Assembly (NCBI GenBank): GCA_009780695.1
Contig: WQZN01000018.1
Span: 1-47,913 of the forward strand
Reading direction: 5' to 3'
From: Microbacteriaceae bacterium
GTDB lineage: Bacteria; Actinomycetota; Actinomycetes; Actinomycetales; Microbacteriaceae
Length of the DNA stretch: 47,913 nucleotides
How positions within the stretch are numbered: position 1 is the stretch's first letter; every line of letters begins with the position of its first letter. Below the pieces are notes generated by a model. It saw nothing but the letters and a program-made list of their open reading frames with translations. It ran no database searches and was not told where the DNA came from. Both the position numbers and the translations under genes were made by a program. Below are positions 8,649-17,803 of the stretch, one piece after another.

Positions 8649-9095
8649 TCAGTCCTCCGCTCGCACGACGAGGGTCGAGATCGCGGTGACGACGTGCGCG
8701 CCGCTCGCGTCGGTGACGATCGTGCCGGCCGTGATCATCGAGTTGCCGCCGAGCGACTTGACGCTCGTGACGGTGAGTCGCCCCGTGAGCTCGTCGCCCG
8801 CGACGATCGGACGCGAGTAGCTGAACCGCTCGTCGCCGTGCACGACGCGGCTGAAGTCGATGCCCGCGTCGGGCTCGGCGAGCAGCTGGTCGAGCGTGAG
8901 CTGCTGGATCACGATGGGGAAGGTCGGCGGGGCCACGACGTCGGCGTAGCCGGCAGCCTGTGCGGCGGCGACGTCGAGGTTGATGGGGTTGGTCGCGAAC
9001 ACGGCGCGGGCGAACTCGCGGATCTTCTCGCGGCCTACGAGATAGGGCGCGGTCGGCTCGAGCGTGCGGCCCTGGATGTCGGGATTGATCGGCAC
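8649..9095 (-). CDS. MaoC-like hydratase N-terminal-domain protein (HadA-like subunit)
   Basis: The 148-residue product matches the FAS1-like dehydratase subunit: VGREKIREFARAVFATNP, VVAPPTFPIVIQQ and the hot-dog helix after it. It lacks the Asp-x4-His catalytic pair of its partner, as expected for the substrate-binding subunit of a HadAB heterodimer. The GTG at 9095 follows a TAGGCT box by exactly 6 nt, which suggests a leaderless mRNA. Confidence 0.88.
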   Translation of the reverse strand: MPINPDIQGRTLEPTAPYLVGREKIREFARAVFATNPINLDVAAAQAAGYADVVAPPTFPIVIQQLTLDQLLAEPDAGIDFSRVVHGDERFSYSRPIVAGDELTGRLTVTSVKSLGGNSMITAGTIVTDASGAHVVTAISTLVVRAED

Positions 9096-9101
9096 CCGGC
9101 C

Positions 9102-9107
9102 AGCCTA
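9102..9107 (-). promoter_or_regulatory. -10 box of leaderless hadA-like gene
   Basis: TAGGCT on the minus strand is followed by 6 nt and then the GTG start at 9095, so the predicted transcript begins at the start codon. No clear -35 is seen. The small CCGCGG-CGG-CCGCGG hairpin (9109-9123) just upstream may end the yeiH transcript. Confidence 0.45.
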
Positions 9108-9139
9108 ACCGCGGCGGCCGCGGGGCCGGGCGCAGGGGC

Positions 9140-10168
9140 TCAGAGGTTGCCGGTGACGAGCTGCAGGCCGAGCGACGCGAGCGCCACGAGCACCCAGAGC
9201 AGGGCGCCGAGCGCGAGCGGCCGGATGCCGGCCTGCTTGAGGATGCGCAGCCGGGTGCCGAGGCCGATGCCCGTCAGAGCGGCGGTGATCATGAAGGTGC
9301 CGAGCGTGCTGAGCGCCGGATGCCACGCCGCCGGGATGAGCCCGAGCGAGTTCACGATCACGACGACCACGAACCAGATGAGGAACTGCGGCACGACCGA
9401 CTTCCACGACCAGGGCACGGGAGCCGAGGCATCCGCGCCGCTCACCGCTGCCGCGCGCGCGGCCTGCCGCCGCCGGTAGACCGCGATCGCGATCGTGATC
9501 GGGATGATCATGAGCGTGCGCGTGAGCTTCACGATGATGCCGTAGTCGCCGGCCGCCGGACTGAAGCTGAACGCCGCCGCGACGACCGACGACGTGTCGT
9601 TGATCGCGGTGCCCGCCCAGAGCCCGAATGCGTGGTCGCTCAGCCCGAGCGCGTGGCCGATGAAGGGGAAGGCCAGCACGGCGACGACATTGAAGGTGAA
9701 GATCGTGCCGATGGCGTAGGCGACGTCGTTCGCCTTCGCACGGATGACCGACTGGGTCGCGGCGATCGCCGAGGCACCGCAGATGCCGGTGCCGACCGCG
9801 ATGAGGGTGCGGACGTCGACGGGCAGGCCGAGCGCGCGGCCGATGAGCCAGCCGCCGCCGAGCGCGACAGTGAGCGTGCCGAGCATGATCGGCAGCGAGT
9901 GCCAGCCCGTGTTCAGCACCTGGGCCAGCGACAGCCCCGAGCCGAGCACGACGACCGAGGCCTGCAGCACGTATTTCCCGGCCCAGCCGGCGCCGGCGTC
10001 GGTGCGCGCGCCCGGGCGCAGGAACGACGCGACGAGGGCGCCGATGAGGATGCCGAACACCGGGGCCCCGATGACCGGGACGAGCCTGCCGAGCCCGGTC
10101 GCGACCAGCGCGACGGCGATGCAGAGCACGAGACCGGGGATGCGCTTCGCGAAGCCGACTCGTGCCAT
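9140..10168 (-). CDS. YeiH-family (UPF0324) putative sulfate/anion exporter
   Basis: Integral membrane protein of 342 residues with about ten hydrophobic segments. Family blocks include GTGICGASAIAATQSVIRAK, FNVVAVLAFPFIGHALGLSD and GLWAGTAINDTSSVVAAAFSF. The family is annotated as a putative sulfate exporter and is commonly paired with a LysR regulator, as here. I chose ATG 10168, where MARVGFAKRIPGL begins the usual N-terminus; the extension to 10210 would run through the promoter region. Confidence 0.9.
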   Translation of the reverse strand: MARVGFAKRIPGLVLCIAVALVATGLGRLVPVIGAPVFGILIGALVASFLRPGARTDAGAGWAGKYVLQASVVVLGSGLSLAQVLNTGWHSLPIMLGTLTVALGGGWLIGRALGLPVDVRTLIAVGTGICGASAIAATQSVIRAKANDVAYAIGTIFTFNVVAVLAFPFIGHALGLSDHAFGLWAGTAINDTSSVVAAAFSFSPAAGDYGIIVKLTRTLMIIPITIAIAVYRRRQAARAAAVSGADASAPVPWSWKSVVPQFLIWFVVVVIVNSLGLIPAAWHPALSTLGTFMITAALTGIGLGTRLRILKQAGIRPLALGALLWVLVALASLGLQLVTGNL

Positions 10169-10210
10169 GCATCCAGACTCACGCAACACGGCGGATCGGA
10201 GTAGCGTCAC

Positions 10211-11140
10211 ATGCTTGTGGATCTACAAGCAGAGATTGTGGCTGCTGGCGCTGCCGATCTCATGACGCTGCGCCTGCTCGCCGCCGTGGCCGAGAGCGGC
10301 TCGATCTCGGCCGCCGCGCGGACCACCGGGATCTCCCAGCAGGCGGCGTCGGCGCGGATGCGCGCGCTCGAGCAACGGCTGGGCATCCCGCTGCTGCATC
10401 GTGCCGCGCGCGGGACCGGACTCACCCCCGAAGGCGCCATCGCAGCCGAGTGGGCCGCGGACGTCGCCGAGGCCGCCGACCGCTTCGAAGCCGGCATCGC
10501 GGCGCTGCGCGGGCGCCGCGCGCCCCTGCGGGTTGCGGCGAGCCTCACCGTCGCCGAGTACCTGCTGCCGCGGTGGCTGATCACCGCCCGGATGGGCGCC
10601 AGCGCGACCGACCGCGAGATCTCGGTGACGGCGACCAACAGCACGCAGGTCATCGACCTGGTCTCGGCGGGCACGCACCCGCTCGGTTTCATCGAGTCGC
10701 CGCAGTCGATCGGCGCGCTGCATGCAACGATGGTCGCCCGCGACGAGCTCGTCGTCGTCGTCGCGCCCGACCACGACTGGGCCGCACGACGCACGATCGG
10801 GCTCGGCGCGCTGGCCGGCACCCCGCTGATCTCGCGCGAACGCGGCTCGGGCACCCGCCTGAACGCCGAGCGGATGATGGCGGAGGCCGGGCATCCCGCC
10901 GCGACCCCGCTCGTCGAGCTGCCGACCACGGCGGCGATCCGCACCGCCGTCGAGTCCGGCGCGGGGGCCGCGATCCTCAGCATCCTCGCCGTGCGCGACG
11001 ACATCGCCGCGGGGCGCCTCGTGCAGGTGCGCGTGCGCGAGCTGCGGTTCATCCGCGAGCTGCGCGCGGTGTACGGGGATGCCTCGCTGCGGGCCCCCGA
11101 GTTGCAGCGGTTGCTCACGGTCGCCGCGCGCGGGGCGTGA
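10211..11140 (+). CDS. LysR-family transcriptional regulator of the divergent exporter
   Basis: Regulator of 309 residues. The winged HTH (from about residue 18) reads LRLLAAVAESGSISAAARTTGISQQAASARMRALEQRLGIPLLHR, given here only to mark the domain by its ends LRLL and LLHR; the rest is the two-lobed effector domain. The ATG at 10211 has GGAG 9 nt upstream, but it lies inside a perfect dyad. ATG 10262 would put the HTH at the extreme N-terminus, as is usual for LysR proteins, and leave the dyad upstream. The start is therefore open. Confidence 0.88.
   Translation: MLVDLQAEIVAAGAADLMTLRLLAAVAESGSISAAARTTGISQQAASARMRALEQRLGIPLLHRAARGTGLTPEGAIAAEWAADVAEAADRFEAGIAALRGRRAPLRVAASLTVAEYLLPRWLITARMGASATDREISVTATNSTQVIDLVSAGTHPLGFIESPQSIGALHATMVARDELVVVVAPDHDWAARRTIGLGALAGTPLISRERGSGTRLNAERMMAEAGHPAATPLVELPTTAAIRTAVESGAGAAILSILAVRDDIAAGRLVQVRVRELRFIRELRAVYGDASLRAPELQRLLTVAARGA
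10212..10231. promoter_or_regulatory. Perfect dyad, likely LysR operator
   Basis: TGCTTGT-GGATCT-ACAAGCA is a perfect 7-6-7 inverted repeat containing a T-N11-A core, the standard LysR recognition form. It sits 44 to 63 bp upstream of the exporter start at 10168. Confidence 0.65.
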
Positions 11141-11151
11141 GGCGGGGCTGC

Positions 11152-13800
11152 TCAGCGCGCCACGGTGGAAGCCCCCAACGGGACGAATAGGCAGTGCGTG
11201 CCTTGCGGCAGCCTCGTGCGAACCTCCTCTACCGCGAGCGTCGCGGTGCTCCCGTCCGGCACCAGAACCGTGAAGTTCCATCCCCCGGGCCCGCGCTCCC
11301 ACTCGACCATTGCGTCGCCGTGTGGCGTGCGGTGGCGGATGCGCGCGCTGGTTACGCGGTCGTCGGCCACCGGCTCGATCGCGAAGCTCGCCCAGCCGGG
11401 TGAAGTCAGGCGGAGGCCCCCGACGCGCTGCTGGATCCAGGAGGCGACGCTGCCGAGGAAGTAGTGGTTCCGCGAGCGCGCATCGGGATCCCATGACTCG
11501 AGCAGTGTGCTCTCCCCGTCGTTGAACCAGGCGCCCCAACCCGGGCGGGAGCGTTGCATCAGGACGGTGAGAGCCAGATCGTCCCTGCCCGCATCGGCGA
11601 GCACGGGGAGCAAGTGCCGCACCGCGATGGCTCCGCAGTCGAGATGGCCGTCTGTGCGCTGCTCGAGGTCGGCGATGAGGCTGGCTCGGACGGCCGCGAC
11701 ATCCTGCGGCGGCACCATGCCGAAAGCCAGCGGCAGGATGTTCAGGCTCTGCCGGTAGGCGACCCCGGTAACCCGGTAGCAGCCCAGATCGGTGTCGAAG
11801 TACGCCTCGTGATACGCCTCGGCGATAGCGTTCGCCGCGTGGTCGTATCGGGATGTCTCGGCGTCGCCGATCTCGCGCAGGATCTCGGCCGTTTGCCGCA
11901 GCACGGCGACCTCCATGGCGGTGCCGATCGGCGCCATTCCCTCCGGGCCCACGGCGTACCCCGGCGCGAGCCAGTCGCCCCAGCTGCGATCAGGCCAGAG
12001 CCCGGTTCCGGATCGGGCAAGCAGGTGGTCTGCGAATCGACGGATCATCGGCGCATATCGCCGGAGCAGCGCGATGTCGCCGTATTCGCGGTAGAGGTAC
12101 CACGGAATCAGGACCGCGGACGCCGCCCATGCTGGATCGGCTGAGCGGCCCCAGCCAGGGGTCGGGACGATCTGAGGGATCGCGCCGTCGGCTGACTGCG
12201 CGTCGACGTGATCGTCCATCCACTTCCCGAACGCCTCGCGCAGGTCGAAGTGATGGAGAAGTGCCTCCGTCGCCAGATGCGCATCGGCGGTCCAGCCGTT
12301 CTTCTCGTAGATCGGAGTGTCGGTCGGGATGCCGTGGAGGTTGTTCATGAAAGTTCGGGCGAGCGCGGTGTCGATCCACTCCAGCAGCGGTGCACTGGTG
12401 TCCAGCTCCCCGACGGTCTCGACGGGGGTGGATATCGGGACCGCGCGCACAAGGCTCACCTCGACGTCGCCTTCCGTGATGACCTGCATCCAGCGGAATC
12501 CGCGGTACCCGAATTGCGGCTCCCACACCTGCTCGACAACAGTGCGCGCCAGTTCGAGGATGTCTTCCTGAGCCGGCCCGGCAACGAGGACGTTCTCGCA
12601 TATGACGTTCCCCGCAGCGTCGAGCTGCTCGCCGGAGACGACACGAATGCGGGACCCCGGGCCGCCCTTCACCGTGCAGCGGACCCGCCCGGTCATGACC
12701 CGTCCGAAGTCGTAGACGGTGCCGCGCTCCCCCAAGCGCGTGCTCGTGACAGGCGGCAGCGGGCTCGAGGCGCGCATCTGGGCGCTGCCTGCAGGGCGCA
12801 GCTTGCCCGAGGGCCCGTCGACGACAGCCGCTGGTTCCCATTCCGGTTCGTCATCGCTGAGAACCCACGTCTCACCGCGGAAGAGGATGTCGCTCACGAC
12901 CGGACCTGCCGCGGCCTCCCACCCCGTTCCGGTCTGGACGGTGAGGGTGCTCCCGTCTCGGTAGCGCACGGTCACCTCGGCCAGAGCGGCGGGCTCCCGA
13001 TGCCAGGGGGCCACGTTCCAGCCCCAGATGTCGCCTCCGCGTGCGGAGTATCTTTCCCGGCCGGCCTCGATCAGGATCTCGTTGTGCCCCTGACGCAGCA
13101 GATGGGCTATCGGCTGCGAGCGGTAGAAGACGGTCTTGTCGTAGTCGGTCACCGCGGGCTCGATGCCCGGCTCGCCGACCCGGCGGCCGTTGATGCGCAC
13201 GAAGCCGCACCCCAGAACGACCGCATGCAGCGTGGCTTCCTCGACGGCGCCGTCGATGTCGATGGCCCCACGGAACAACGGGTTCGCTGCGGGCTCGGTG
13301 TCGACGGCGATCAGGCGGGTTCCCGGGACTGGCGCGCCGTCGCTCAATGCCCGGCCATTGATCGGGAGGGGGGAGACCCCGTCATCCGCTTCCGGGCCGC
13401 GCGCCCGGGCGGTGTGCCATCCAACAGTTCCGCGCTCGACGCGCAGCACGACCGCATAGGAGCCGGGCGGGGCGGCTGGAGTCACGTCCAGCAGCCGCCC
13501 GAATCGCTCCCAGACGAGCTGAGGCCGATCGACCGCACGTCGAGCTATCACCTCGCCCGAGGCCGTCTCCAGGGTGAGGGTGAAAGCGACATCGGCGGCG
13601 AACGGATCAGGGACGTCCTCCGGCGCGGCGAGATCGACTGCCACCGCGCAGATCGCCCCGGTCGAGACGAACTCCTGGCTGAGCACCCGGCCGGGGCCGG
13701 CCCAGTCGATCCGGTCACGGACGATCTCTCGTGCGATGCGCTGAGAGGCCGGAGCGGGGCGGGAGATCCAGACCGCGTCACGAAAAGGTCGGGGATGCAT
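11152..13800 (-). CDS. Alpha-L-rhamnosidase, glycoside hydrolase family 78
   Basis: Hydrolyses terminal alpha-L-rhamnose from plant glycosides or rhamnose-containing polysaccharides. The 882-residue protein has N-terminal beta domains (about 1-400), an (alpha/alpha)6 catalytic domain with E499 in PIYEKNGWTADAH as the expected general acid, and E768 in STLLESWDP near the expected base, then a C-terminal beta domain. No signal peptide is seen, so it should act in the cytosol on imported glycosides. It follows the TetR gene by 62 nt on the same strand. Confidence 0.93.
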   Translation of the reverse strand: MHPRPFRDAVWISRPAPASQRIAREIVRDRIDWAGPGRVLSQEFVSTGAICAVAVDLAAPEDVPDPFAADVAFTLTLETASGEVIARRAVDRPQLVWERFGRLLDVTPAAPPGSYAVVLRVERGTVGWHTARARGPEADDGVSPLPINGRALSDGAPVPGTRLIAVDTEPAANPLFRGAIDIDGAVEEATLHAVVLGCGFVRINGRRVGEPGIEPAVTDYDKTVFYRSQPIAHLLRQGHNEILIEAGRERYSARGGDIWGWNVAPWHREPAALAEVTVRYRDGSTLTVQTGTGWEAAAGPVVSDILFRGETWVLSDDEPEWEPAAVVDGPSGKLRPAGSAQMRASSPLPPVTSTRLGERGTVYDFGRVMTGRVRCTVKGGPGSRIRVVSGEQLDAAGNVICENVLVAGPAQEDILELARTVVEQVWEPQFGYRGFRWMQVITEGDVEVSLVRAVPISTPVETVGELDTSAPLLEWIDTALARTFMNNLHGIPTDTPIYEKNGWTADAHLATEALLHHFDLREAFGKWMDDHVDAQSADGAIPQIVPTPGWGRSADPAWAASAVLIPWYLYREYGDIALLRRYAPMIRRFADHLLARSGTGLWPDRSWGDWLAPGYAVGPEGMAPIGTAMEVAVLRQTAEILREIGDAETSRYDHAANAIAEAYHEAYFDTDLGCYRVTGVAYRQSLNILPLAFGMVPPQDVAAVRASLIADLEQRTDGHLDCGAIAVRHLLPVLADAGRDDLALTVLMQRSRPGWGAWFNDGESTLLESWDPDARSRNHYFLGSVASWIQQRVGGLRLTSPGWASFAIEPVADDRVTSARIRHRTPHGDAMVEWERGPGGWNFTVLVPDGSTATLAVEEVRTRLPQGTHCLFVPLGASTVAR

Positions 13801-13862
13801 GGCGACTCACAGTTCTTTCTCGCTCGAGCCGGCAGCGACATGGCGCCGGCATCATGAACAGC

Positions 13863-14495
13863 TCAGCGTGCTCGCGAACGCCCCGCCGGCGGGCTCCCGA
13901 CGACGTGCTCAACCGGGTACCCCAGCAGTGCCACGATGGCTTTCTCCAGTTCCGCACCGATGTCAAACCCGGGCTCGGCGAGCCACTGGTTCTGCAGGCC
14001 TTCCCAGGTGGCGTGGATCAGCCGCGAGGCGCTGTCGGCGTCGACATCGGGGCCGACTGCGCCGTCGGCCTGCAACTGGCGGATGCTGTCGGCCATCAGC
14101 TTGTTGCTGCGACGCCAGCGCTGCTTGAAGTACTCGTGTGCGGGATGCGTCGGATCGCTCGCCTCCCCTGACATGGCGGTGTGCAGTCGCACGATGTTGG
14201 TGCGCTCGACACCCGCCACCGCGCGCTCACGTGCACGCAGGATGGATTCGCCTTCCGGCAGAGCTGTCAGCTCGACATCGTCGAAGTGCTGCAGGGCCGC
14301 AAGCAGCAGCTCATCCTTGCTCGCGAAGTGGTACAGCACACCCGGCTCGCTCAGTCCGGCTCGCTTCGCGACGTCCGCTGTGACCACCGCGCGGTGACCT
14401 TTCTCGACGACAAGGTCGAGGACGGCCTGTGCGATGTCCCTTCGTCTCTCGGCAGTCTTCGCATAGCTGCCTCGGCTGCCTGTCACCTTCCCCAT
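13863..14495 (-). CDS. TetR-family regulator of the glycoside island
   Basis: Product of 210 residues. The N-terminal HTH covers about residues 20-65 (TADVAKRAGLSEPGVLYHFA) and the rest is an all-helical ligand domain. It is the first gene of the leftward TetR-rhamnosidase unit and faces the transporter operon across 159 nt, so it probably controls both. TACTGT lies 6 nt before the ATG, which fits a leaderless transcript. Confidence 0.92.
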   Translation of the reverse strand: MGKVTGSRGSYAKTAERRRDIAQAVLDLVVEKGHRAVVTADVAKRAGLSEPGVLYHFASKDELLLAALQHFDDVELTALPEGESILRARERAVAGVERTNIVRLHTAMSGEASDPTHPAHEYFKQRWRRSNKLMADSIRQLQADGAVGPDVDADSASRLIHATWEGLQNQWLAEPGFDIGAELEKAIVALLGYPVEHVVGSPPAGRSRAR

Positions 14496-14501
14496 GGCTC
14501 C

Positions 14502-14507
14502 ACAGTA
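14502..14507 (-). promoter_or_regulatory. -10 box of leaderless tetR
   Basis: TACTGT on the minus strand is followed by 6 nt (14496-14501) and the ATG at 14495. Confidence 0.4.
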
Positions 14508-14542
14508 GCCACGAAATCACAAAAACTAGTAGCGATTCAGGA

Positions 14543-14571
14543 TTGAAAAGCGCGATCGATCCTGTTAGCTT
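14543..14571 (+). promoter_or_regulatory. Promoter of the sugar ABC transporter operon
   Basis: TTGAAA (14543-14548) and TAGCTT (14566-14571) are separated by 17 nt, 83 nt upstream of the lipoprotein start codon. Confidence 0.5.
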
Positions 14572-14579
14572 CACTCTCG

Positions 14580-14606
14580 CGAACTCTATTGCAGACTCAG
14601 AGTTCG
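14580..14606. promoter_or_regulatory. Dyad downstream of the transporter promoter, candidate operator
   Basis: CGAACTCT-N11-AGAGTTCG is a perfect inverted repeat starting 9 nt after the -10 box. Binding here would block elongation or initiation; the adjacent TetR protein is the obvious candidate. Confidence 0.5.
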
Positions 14607-14654
14607 AGCCCAAGAGATTCCATCTGGTGCGTCTTTCAAAGGTGAGGACAACAC

Positions 14655-15986
14655 ATGCCATTTACATCTGCCGCCCGCTCGCAGTCGCTTTCGCGTCGCG
14701 CGGTCCTGCTCGGCGCAAGCTCGCTGGCCGCGACCGCTTCACTGGCGCTGGCCGGCTGCACTCCGTCGACGAGCTCGACAGGGTCGCCGTCATCGAAGGG
14801 GAAGGTCTCACTGACTTTCTTCAATCAGTCCCGCGGCCAGGAGGCCACGCTCAACGCCTTGGCGGAGACCTACACCAAGCAGACCGGGGTCAAGATCACC
14901 GTCGACACCCCCGGCCCGGTCGACTACCTCCCCAAGCTGCAGGCGCTGGCGCAGTCGAAGCAGATGCCGGACATCTATTCGTCATTCACGGCGACCGCGA
15001 TGGCCCCCTTCTACAAGGCGGGCTGGGCCAAGGATCTGAGCTCCGACTTGAAGGGCAGCTGGGGCAAGAACTTCAGCCCCGCGGTTGTCAAGCTCGCCAC
15101 CTTCGCCAAGGGCAACAACCTCGGCGTCAAGCCCGGCATCTACACCGTGCACTGGGAGACGCAGACCTACGGCATCCTCGCCGACCCGACGGCGAGCGGG
15201 ATCGATCCGACCGCGCTTCCCCAGACAAGCACCGATCTCATCTCCACGCTCGCCGCAGCTCGGAAGAACGGGCAGGGGAACTTCACCGTCGCAGCATCAC
15301 TGACGCCACAGTTCATTCAGTATCTGGCATCCAATTGGCTGACGGATCAGCAGATCTCGGACACGATGGCCGGCAAGGCGAAGTGGAACGCAGACGGCTG
15401 GCGCAACGCTTTCCAGTTCCTGCTGGATCTGAAGAAAGCCGGCGTCCTCGCGAACAATGTGATCCCCGGCGGGTCCAACGACAACCCGACTGTCGAGACC
15501 GACTTCTTCACCAAGCACAGCGTGGCCGCATACTTCGACGCCTCGCCCGGAGTCTCCGTCGCCCACGCGACGGCGCCCGACTACACCAGCTTCATCTCTC
15601 TCGCCCTGCCGCAGGCCCCGGGTGCCAGCCTCTCCCCGCGCTCCCCCGGCGTACCGGGCAAGGGTGCCGTCATCAACCCCCGCGGACAGCATCCGCAGGA
15701 GGCCCTCGCCTTCGTGAAGTGGCTCACGCAGCCGGCCCAGCAGCAGGTCTTCTCCGAGCAGGCACACATCATCCCCACCAACCCGACACTGCTTGCGAGC
15801 GGCAAGCTCCCCACACAGCTCACCGGCTTCGCGTCCGGGGTGAAGAACATGCAGGTTCTGACCAACTCCTTCACGTCGCAGGTGAATGATGCGATCACCC
15901 GGGATTCCCAGAGCCTTGTGCTCGGAGAGAAGACCATCGACCAGGTGCTCTCAGACATCCAAAGCGCGCAGAACCTCAGCGCCTAG
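14655..15986 (+). CDS. Sugar ABC transporter substrate-binding lipoprotein, Tat-exported
   Basis: Extracytoplasmic family 1 type binding protein of 443 residues. The signal has a twin-arginine motif (SLSRRAVLLG) and a lipobox LALAGC with C35 as the lipidated cysteine; a Ser/Thr linker then leads to the binding domain (VSLTFFNQSRGQEATLNALAE). The start has AGGTGAGG 7 nt upstream. First gene of an operon with two permeases and two hydrolases. It presumably binds a rhamnose-containing oligosaccharide or glycoside; the ligand is inferred from the neighbours only. Confidence 0.93.
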   Translation: MPFTSAARSQSLSRRAVLLGASSLAATASLALAGCTPSTSSTGSPSSKGKVSLTFFNQSRGQEATLNALAETYTKQTGVKITVDTPGPVDYLPKLQALAQSKQMPDIYSSFTATAMAPFYKAGWAKDLSSDLKGSWGKNFSPAVVKLATFAKGNNLGVKPGIYTVHWETQTYGILADPTASGIDPTALPQTSTDLISTLAAARKNGQGNFTVAASLTPQFIQYLASNWLTDQQISDTMAGKAKWNADGWRNAFQFLLDLKKAGVLANNVIPGGSNDNPTVETDFFTKHSVAAYFDASPGVSVAHATAPDYTSFISLALPQAPGASLSPRSPGVPGKGAVINPRGQHPQEALAFVKWLTQPAQQQVFSEQAHIIPTNPTLLASGKLPTQLTGFASGVKNMQVLTNSFTSQVNDAITRDSQSLVLGEKTIDQVLSDIQSAQNLSA

Positions 15987-16918
15987 TGACCGTTTCATCT
16001 GCCAAGCCTTCGGTGACGGGCGCACCCCGCATCCGTCACCGAGGGCGGCAGCGCCGACGTCTGGTCGGGCTGCTGTTCCTTGCCCCGGCGGTCGTGCTGA
16101 TCGCCGTGTTCACCATCACCCCGTTCTTCCAGGCCATCCTGCTGAGCTTCCAGAGCTGGGACGGGGTGAGCCCCGACACACCGTTCGTGGGCCTGGCGAA
16201 CTACCGTTACGTCTTCGCTGACACCGAGTTCTGGGCGTCCATGAAGAACGTCGCCGTCTTCGGCATCGTAGGGTTCTTCGTCGGAAACGGCGTCTCCCTC
16301 GGCATGGCCATGGCGGTGCAGGCCGTGACCCGCGGCAAGACCTTCTTCCGCACGGTCTACTACCTGCCCAGTGTCCTCTCGGTCGTCGTGGTCGGCATGA
16401 TCTTCTCCTCGCTGCTGGACCCTCAGACCGGCATCCTCAACCGCATGCTGCACTCTGCAGGTCTGGGAGTACTCGCCAAGGACTGGCTGAACAACCCCGC
16501 CGTCGCGCTGCCCACCGTCGTCGCGGTGTTCATCTGGCTGCACTGGGGCTTCGGCTTCCTGCTCTTCCTCGCCGGGCTGCAGGACATCCCGAAGGAGCTC
16601 TACGAAGCCGCATCCCTGGACGGAGCGCGATTCTGGGGCAAATTCCGGTACGTCACCTGGCCCGGACTGGCCCCGGTGACCACCGTCGTGAGCATGCTGA
16701 CCCTGCTCGCCGCGCTGCAGATCTTCGGCACCGTGCAAGTGCTGACCAACGGCGGCCCTGGCTATCACACCATGGTCCCGACGCTCGTGATCTACACCGA
16801 GGCGTTCACCAACAACAGCTACGGCACCGCTGCGGCGATGTCCGTCCTCTTCGGCGGCGCCCTCGTCCTCCTCTCCCTCCTCCAGCTCCGGCTGTCCGCA
16901 CGACGCAACCGCGCCTGA
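15986..16918 (+). CDS. Sugar ABC transporter permease, MalF/UgpA type
   Basis: Inner-membrane permease of 310 residues with six membrane segments and the EAA loop EAASLDGARFWGKFRYVTWP that contacts the ATPase. The GTG start overlaps the previous stop codon by one base (TAGTG). It begins with a basic cytosolic N-terminus HRGRQRRRLVGL. Confidence 0.94.
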   Translation: MTVSSAKPSVTGAPRIRHRGRQRRRLVGLLFLAPAVVLIAVFTITPFFQAILLSFQSWDGVSPDTPFVGLANYRYVFADTEFWASMKNVAVFGIVGFFVGNGVSLGMAMAVQAVTRGKTFFRTVYYLPSVLSVVVVGMIFSSLLDPQTGILNRMLHSAGLGVLAKDWLNNPAVALPTVVAVFIWLHWGFGFLLFLAGLQDIPKELYEAASLDGARFWGKFRYVTWPGLAPVTTVVSMLTLLAALQIFGTVQVLTNGGPGYHTMVPTLVIYTEAFTNNSYGTAAAMSVLFGGALVLLSLLQLRLSARRNRA

Positions 16919-16951
16919 GCGGACTTCACCCCAGGAAAGCAGCACAGCCCC

Positions 16952-17803
16952 GTGACCACACTCCGCCCCTCGCGCCGCCGGCGCGCCGTGCGCGTCGATC
17001 GGATCGGCCTGTACGGCCTGCTCGGCGTTGCCGCGGTAATCGCCCTGTTCCCGATCTTTTGGATGCTCTCCGGATCACTCCAGAGCCTGCAACAGCTGCT
17101 GACCGGCGGACGCCTGCTGCCCACCACCTTCGAATGGGGCAACTACGTCACCGCATGGGTGAAGGGCAACCTGGGCGTCTACCTGCTCAATAGCGTCATC
17201 TACACCGGATGCGCCGTCATCGGCATCCTGATCGTCGCGAGCCTCGCCGGCTACGCCCTCGCTCGGCTCGAATTCTGGGGCAAGAACGTGTTCACCGTTC
17301 TGATCCTGACCGTGATGATCATCCCGGCACCGGCCATGTTCCTCGCCCAGTACCGGCTCCTCGTGAACCTGGGGCTCGCGAACACCCGACTCGGCTACAT
17401 CCTCATCCTCATCACAGCAGGAATCCCCATGTCCACCCTGATCATGCGCAGCTTCTTCGCCGGCCAGCCCAAAGACCTCGAGGAGGCCGCCGCCATCGAC
17501 GGCGCCTCCGCGTTGCGCATCTTCGCGAACGTCATCCTGCCGCTGGCCCGCCCCGGGCTCGCCGCCGTCGCCGTCATCCAAGGCTTCGGAGCGTGGAACG
17601 AATACCTCATGGCCCTCGTCGTCTTCAACAACAACAACCTGATGCCCATCCAGCGCGGACTCACCAGCTTCGTCTCCGCCGAGACGCCGCAACCCCAGAT
17701 CCTGCTGGCCGCCACCATGATCTCCATCGTCCCCGTCGTGGTGTTTTACCTTATGGCGCAGCGGCAGATCGTCAACGGCATCAGCGCCGGAGCGCTGAAG
17801 TGA
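16952..17803 (+). CDS. Sugar ABC transporter permease, MalG/UgpE type
   Basis: Second permease, 283 residues, with six membrane segments and EAA loop EEAAAIDGASALRIFANVIL. GTG start at 16952, 34 nt after the first permease. No ATPase gene is found in the cluster, so a shared MsiK-like ATPase from elsewhere must energise it, as is common in actinobacteria. Confidence 0.94.
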   Translation: MTTLRPSRRRRAVRVDRIGLYGLLGVAAVIALFPIFWMLSGSLQSLQQLLTGGRLLPTTFEWGNYVTAWVKGNLGVYLLNSVIYTGCAVIGILIVASLAGYALARLEFWGKNVFTVLILTVMIIPAPAMFLAQYRLLVNLGLANTRLGYILILITAGIPMSTLIMRSFFAGQPKDLEEAAAIDGASALRIFANVILPLARPGLAAVAVIQGFGAWNEYLMALVVFNNNNLMPIQRGLTSFVSAETPQPQILLAATMISIVPVVVFYLMAQRQIVNGISAGALK

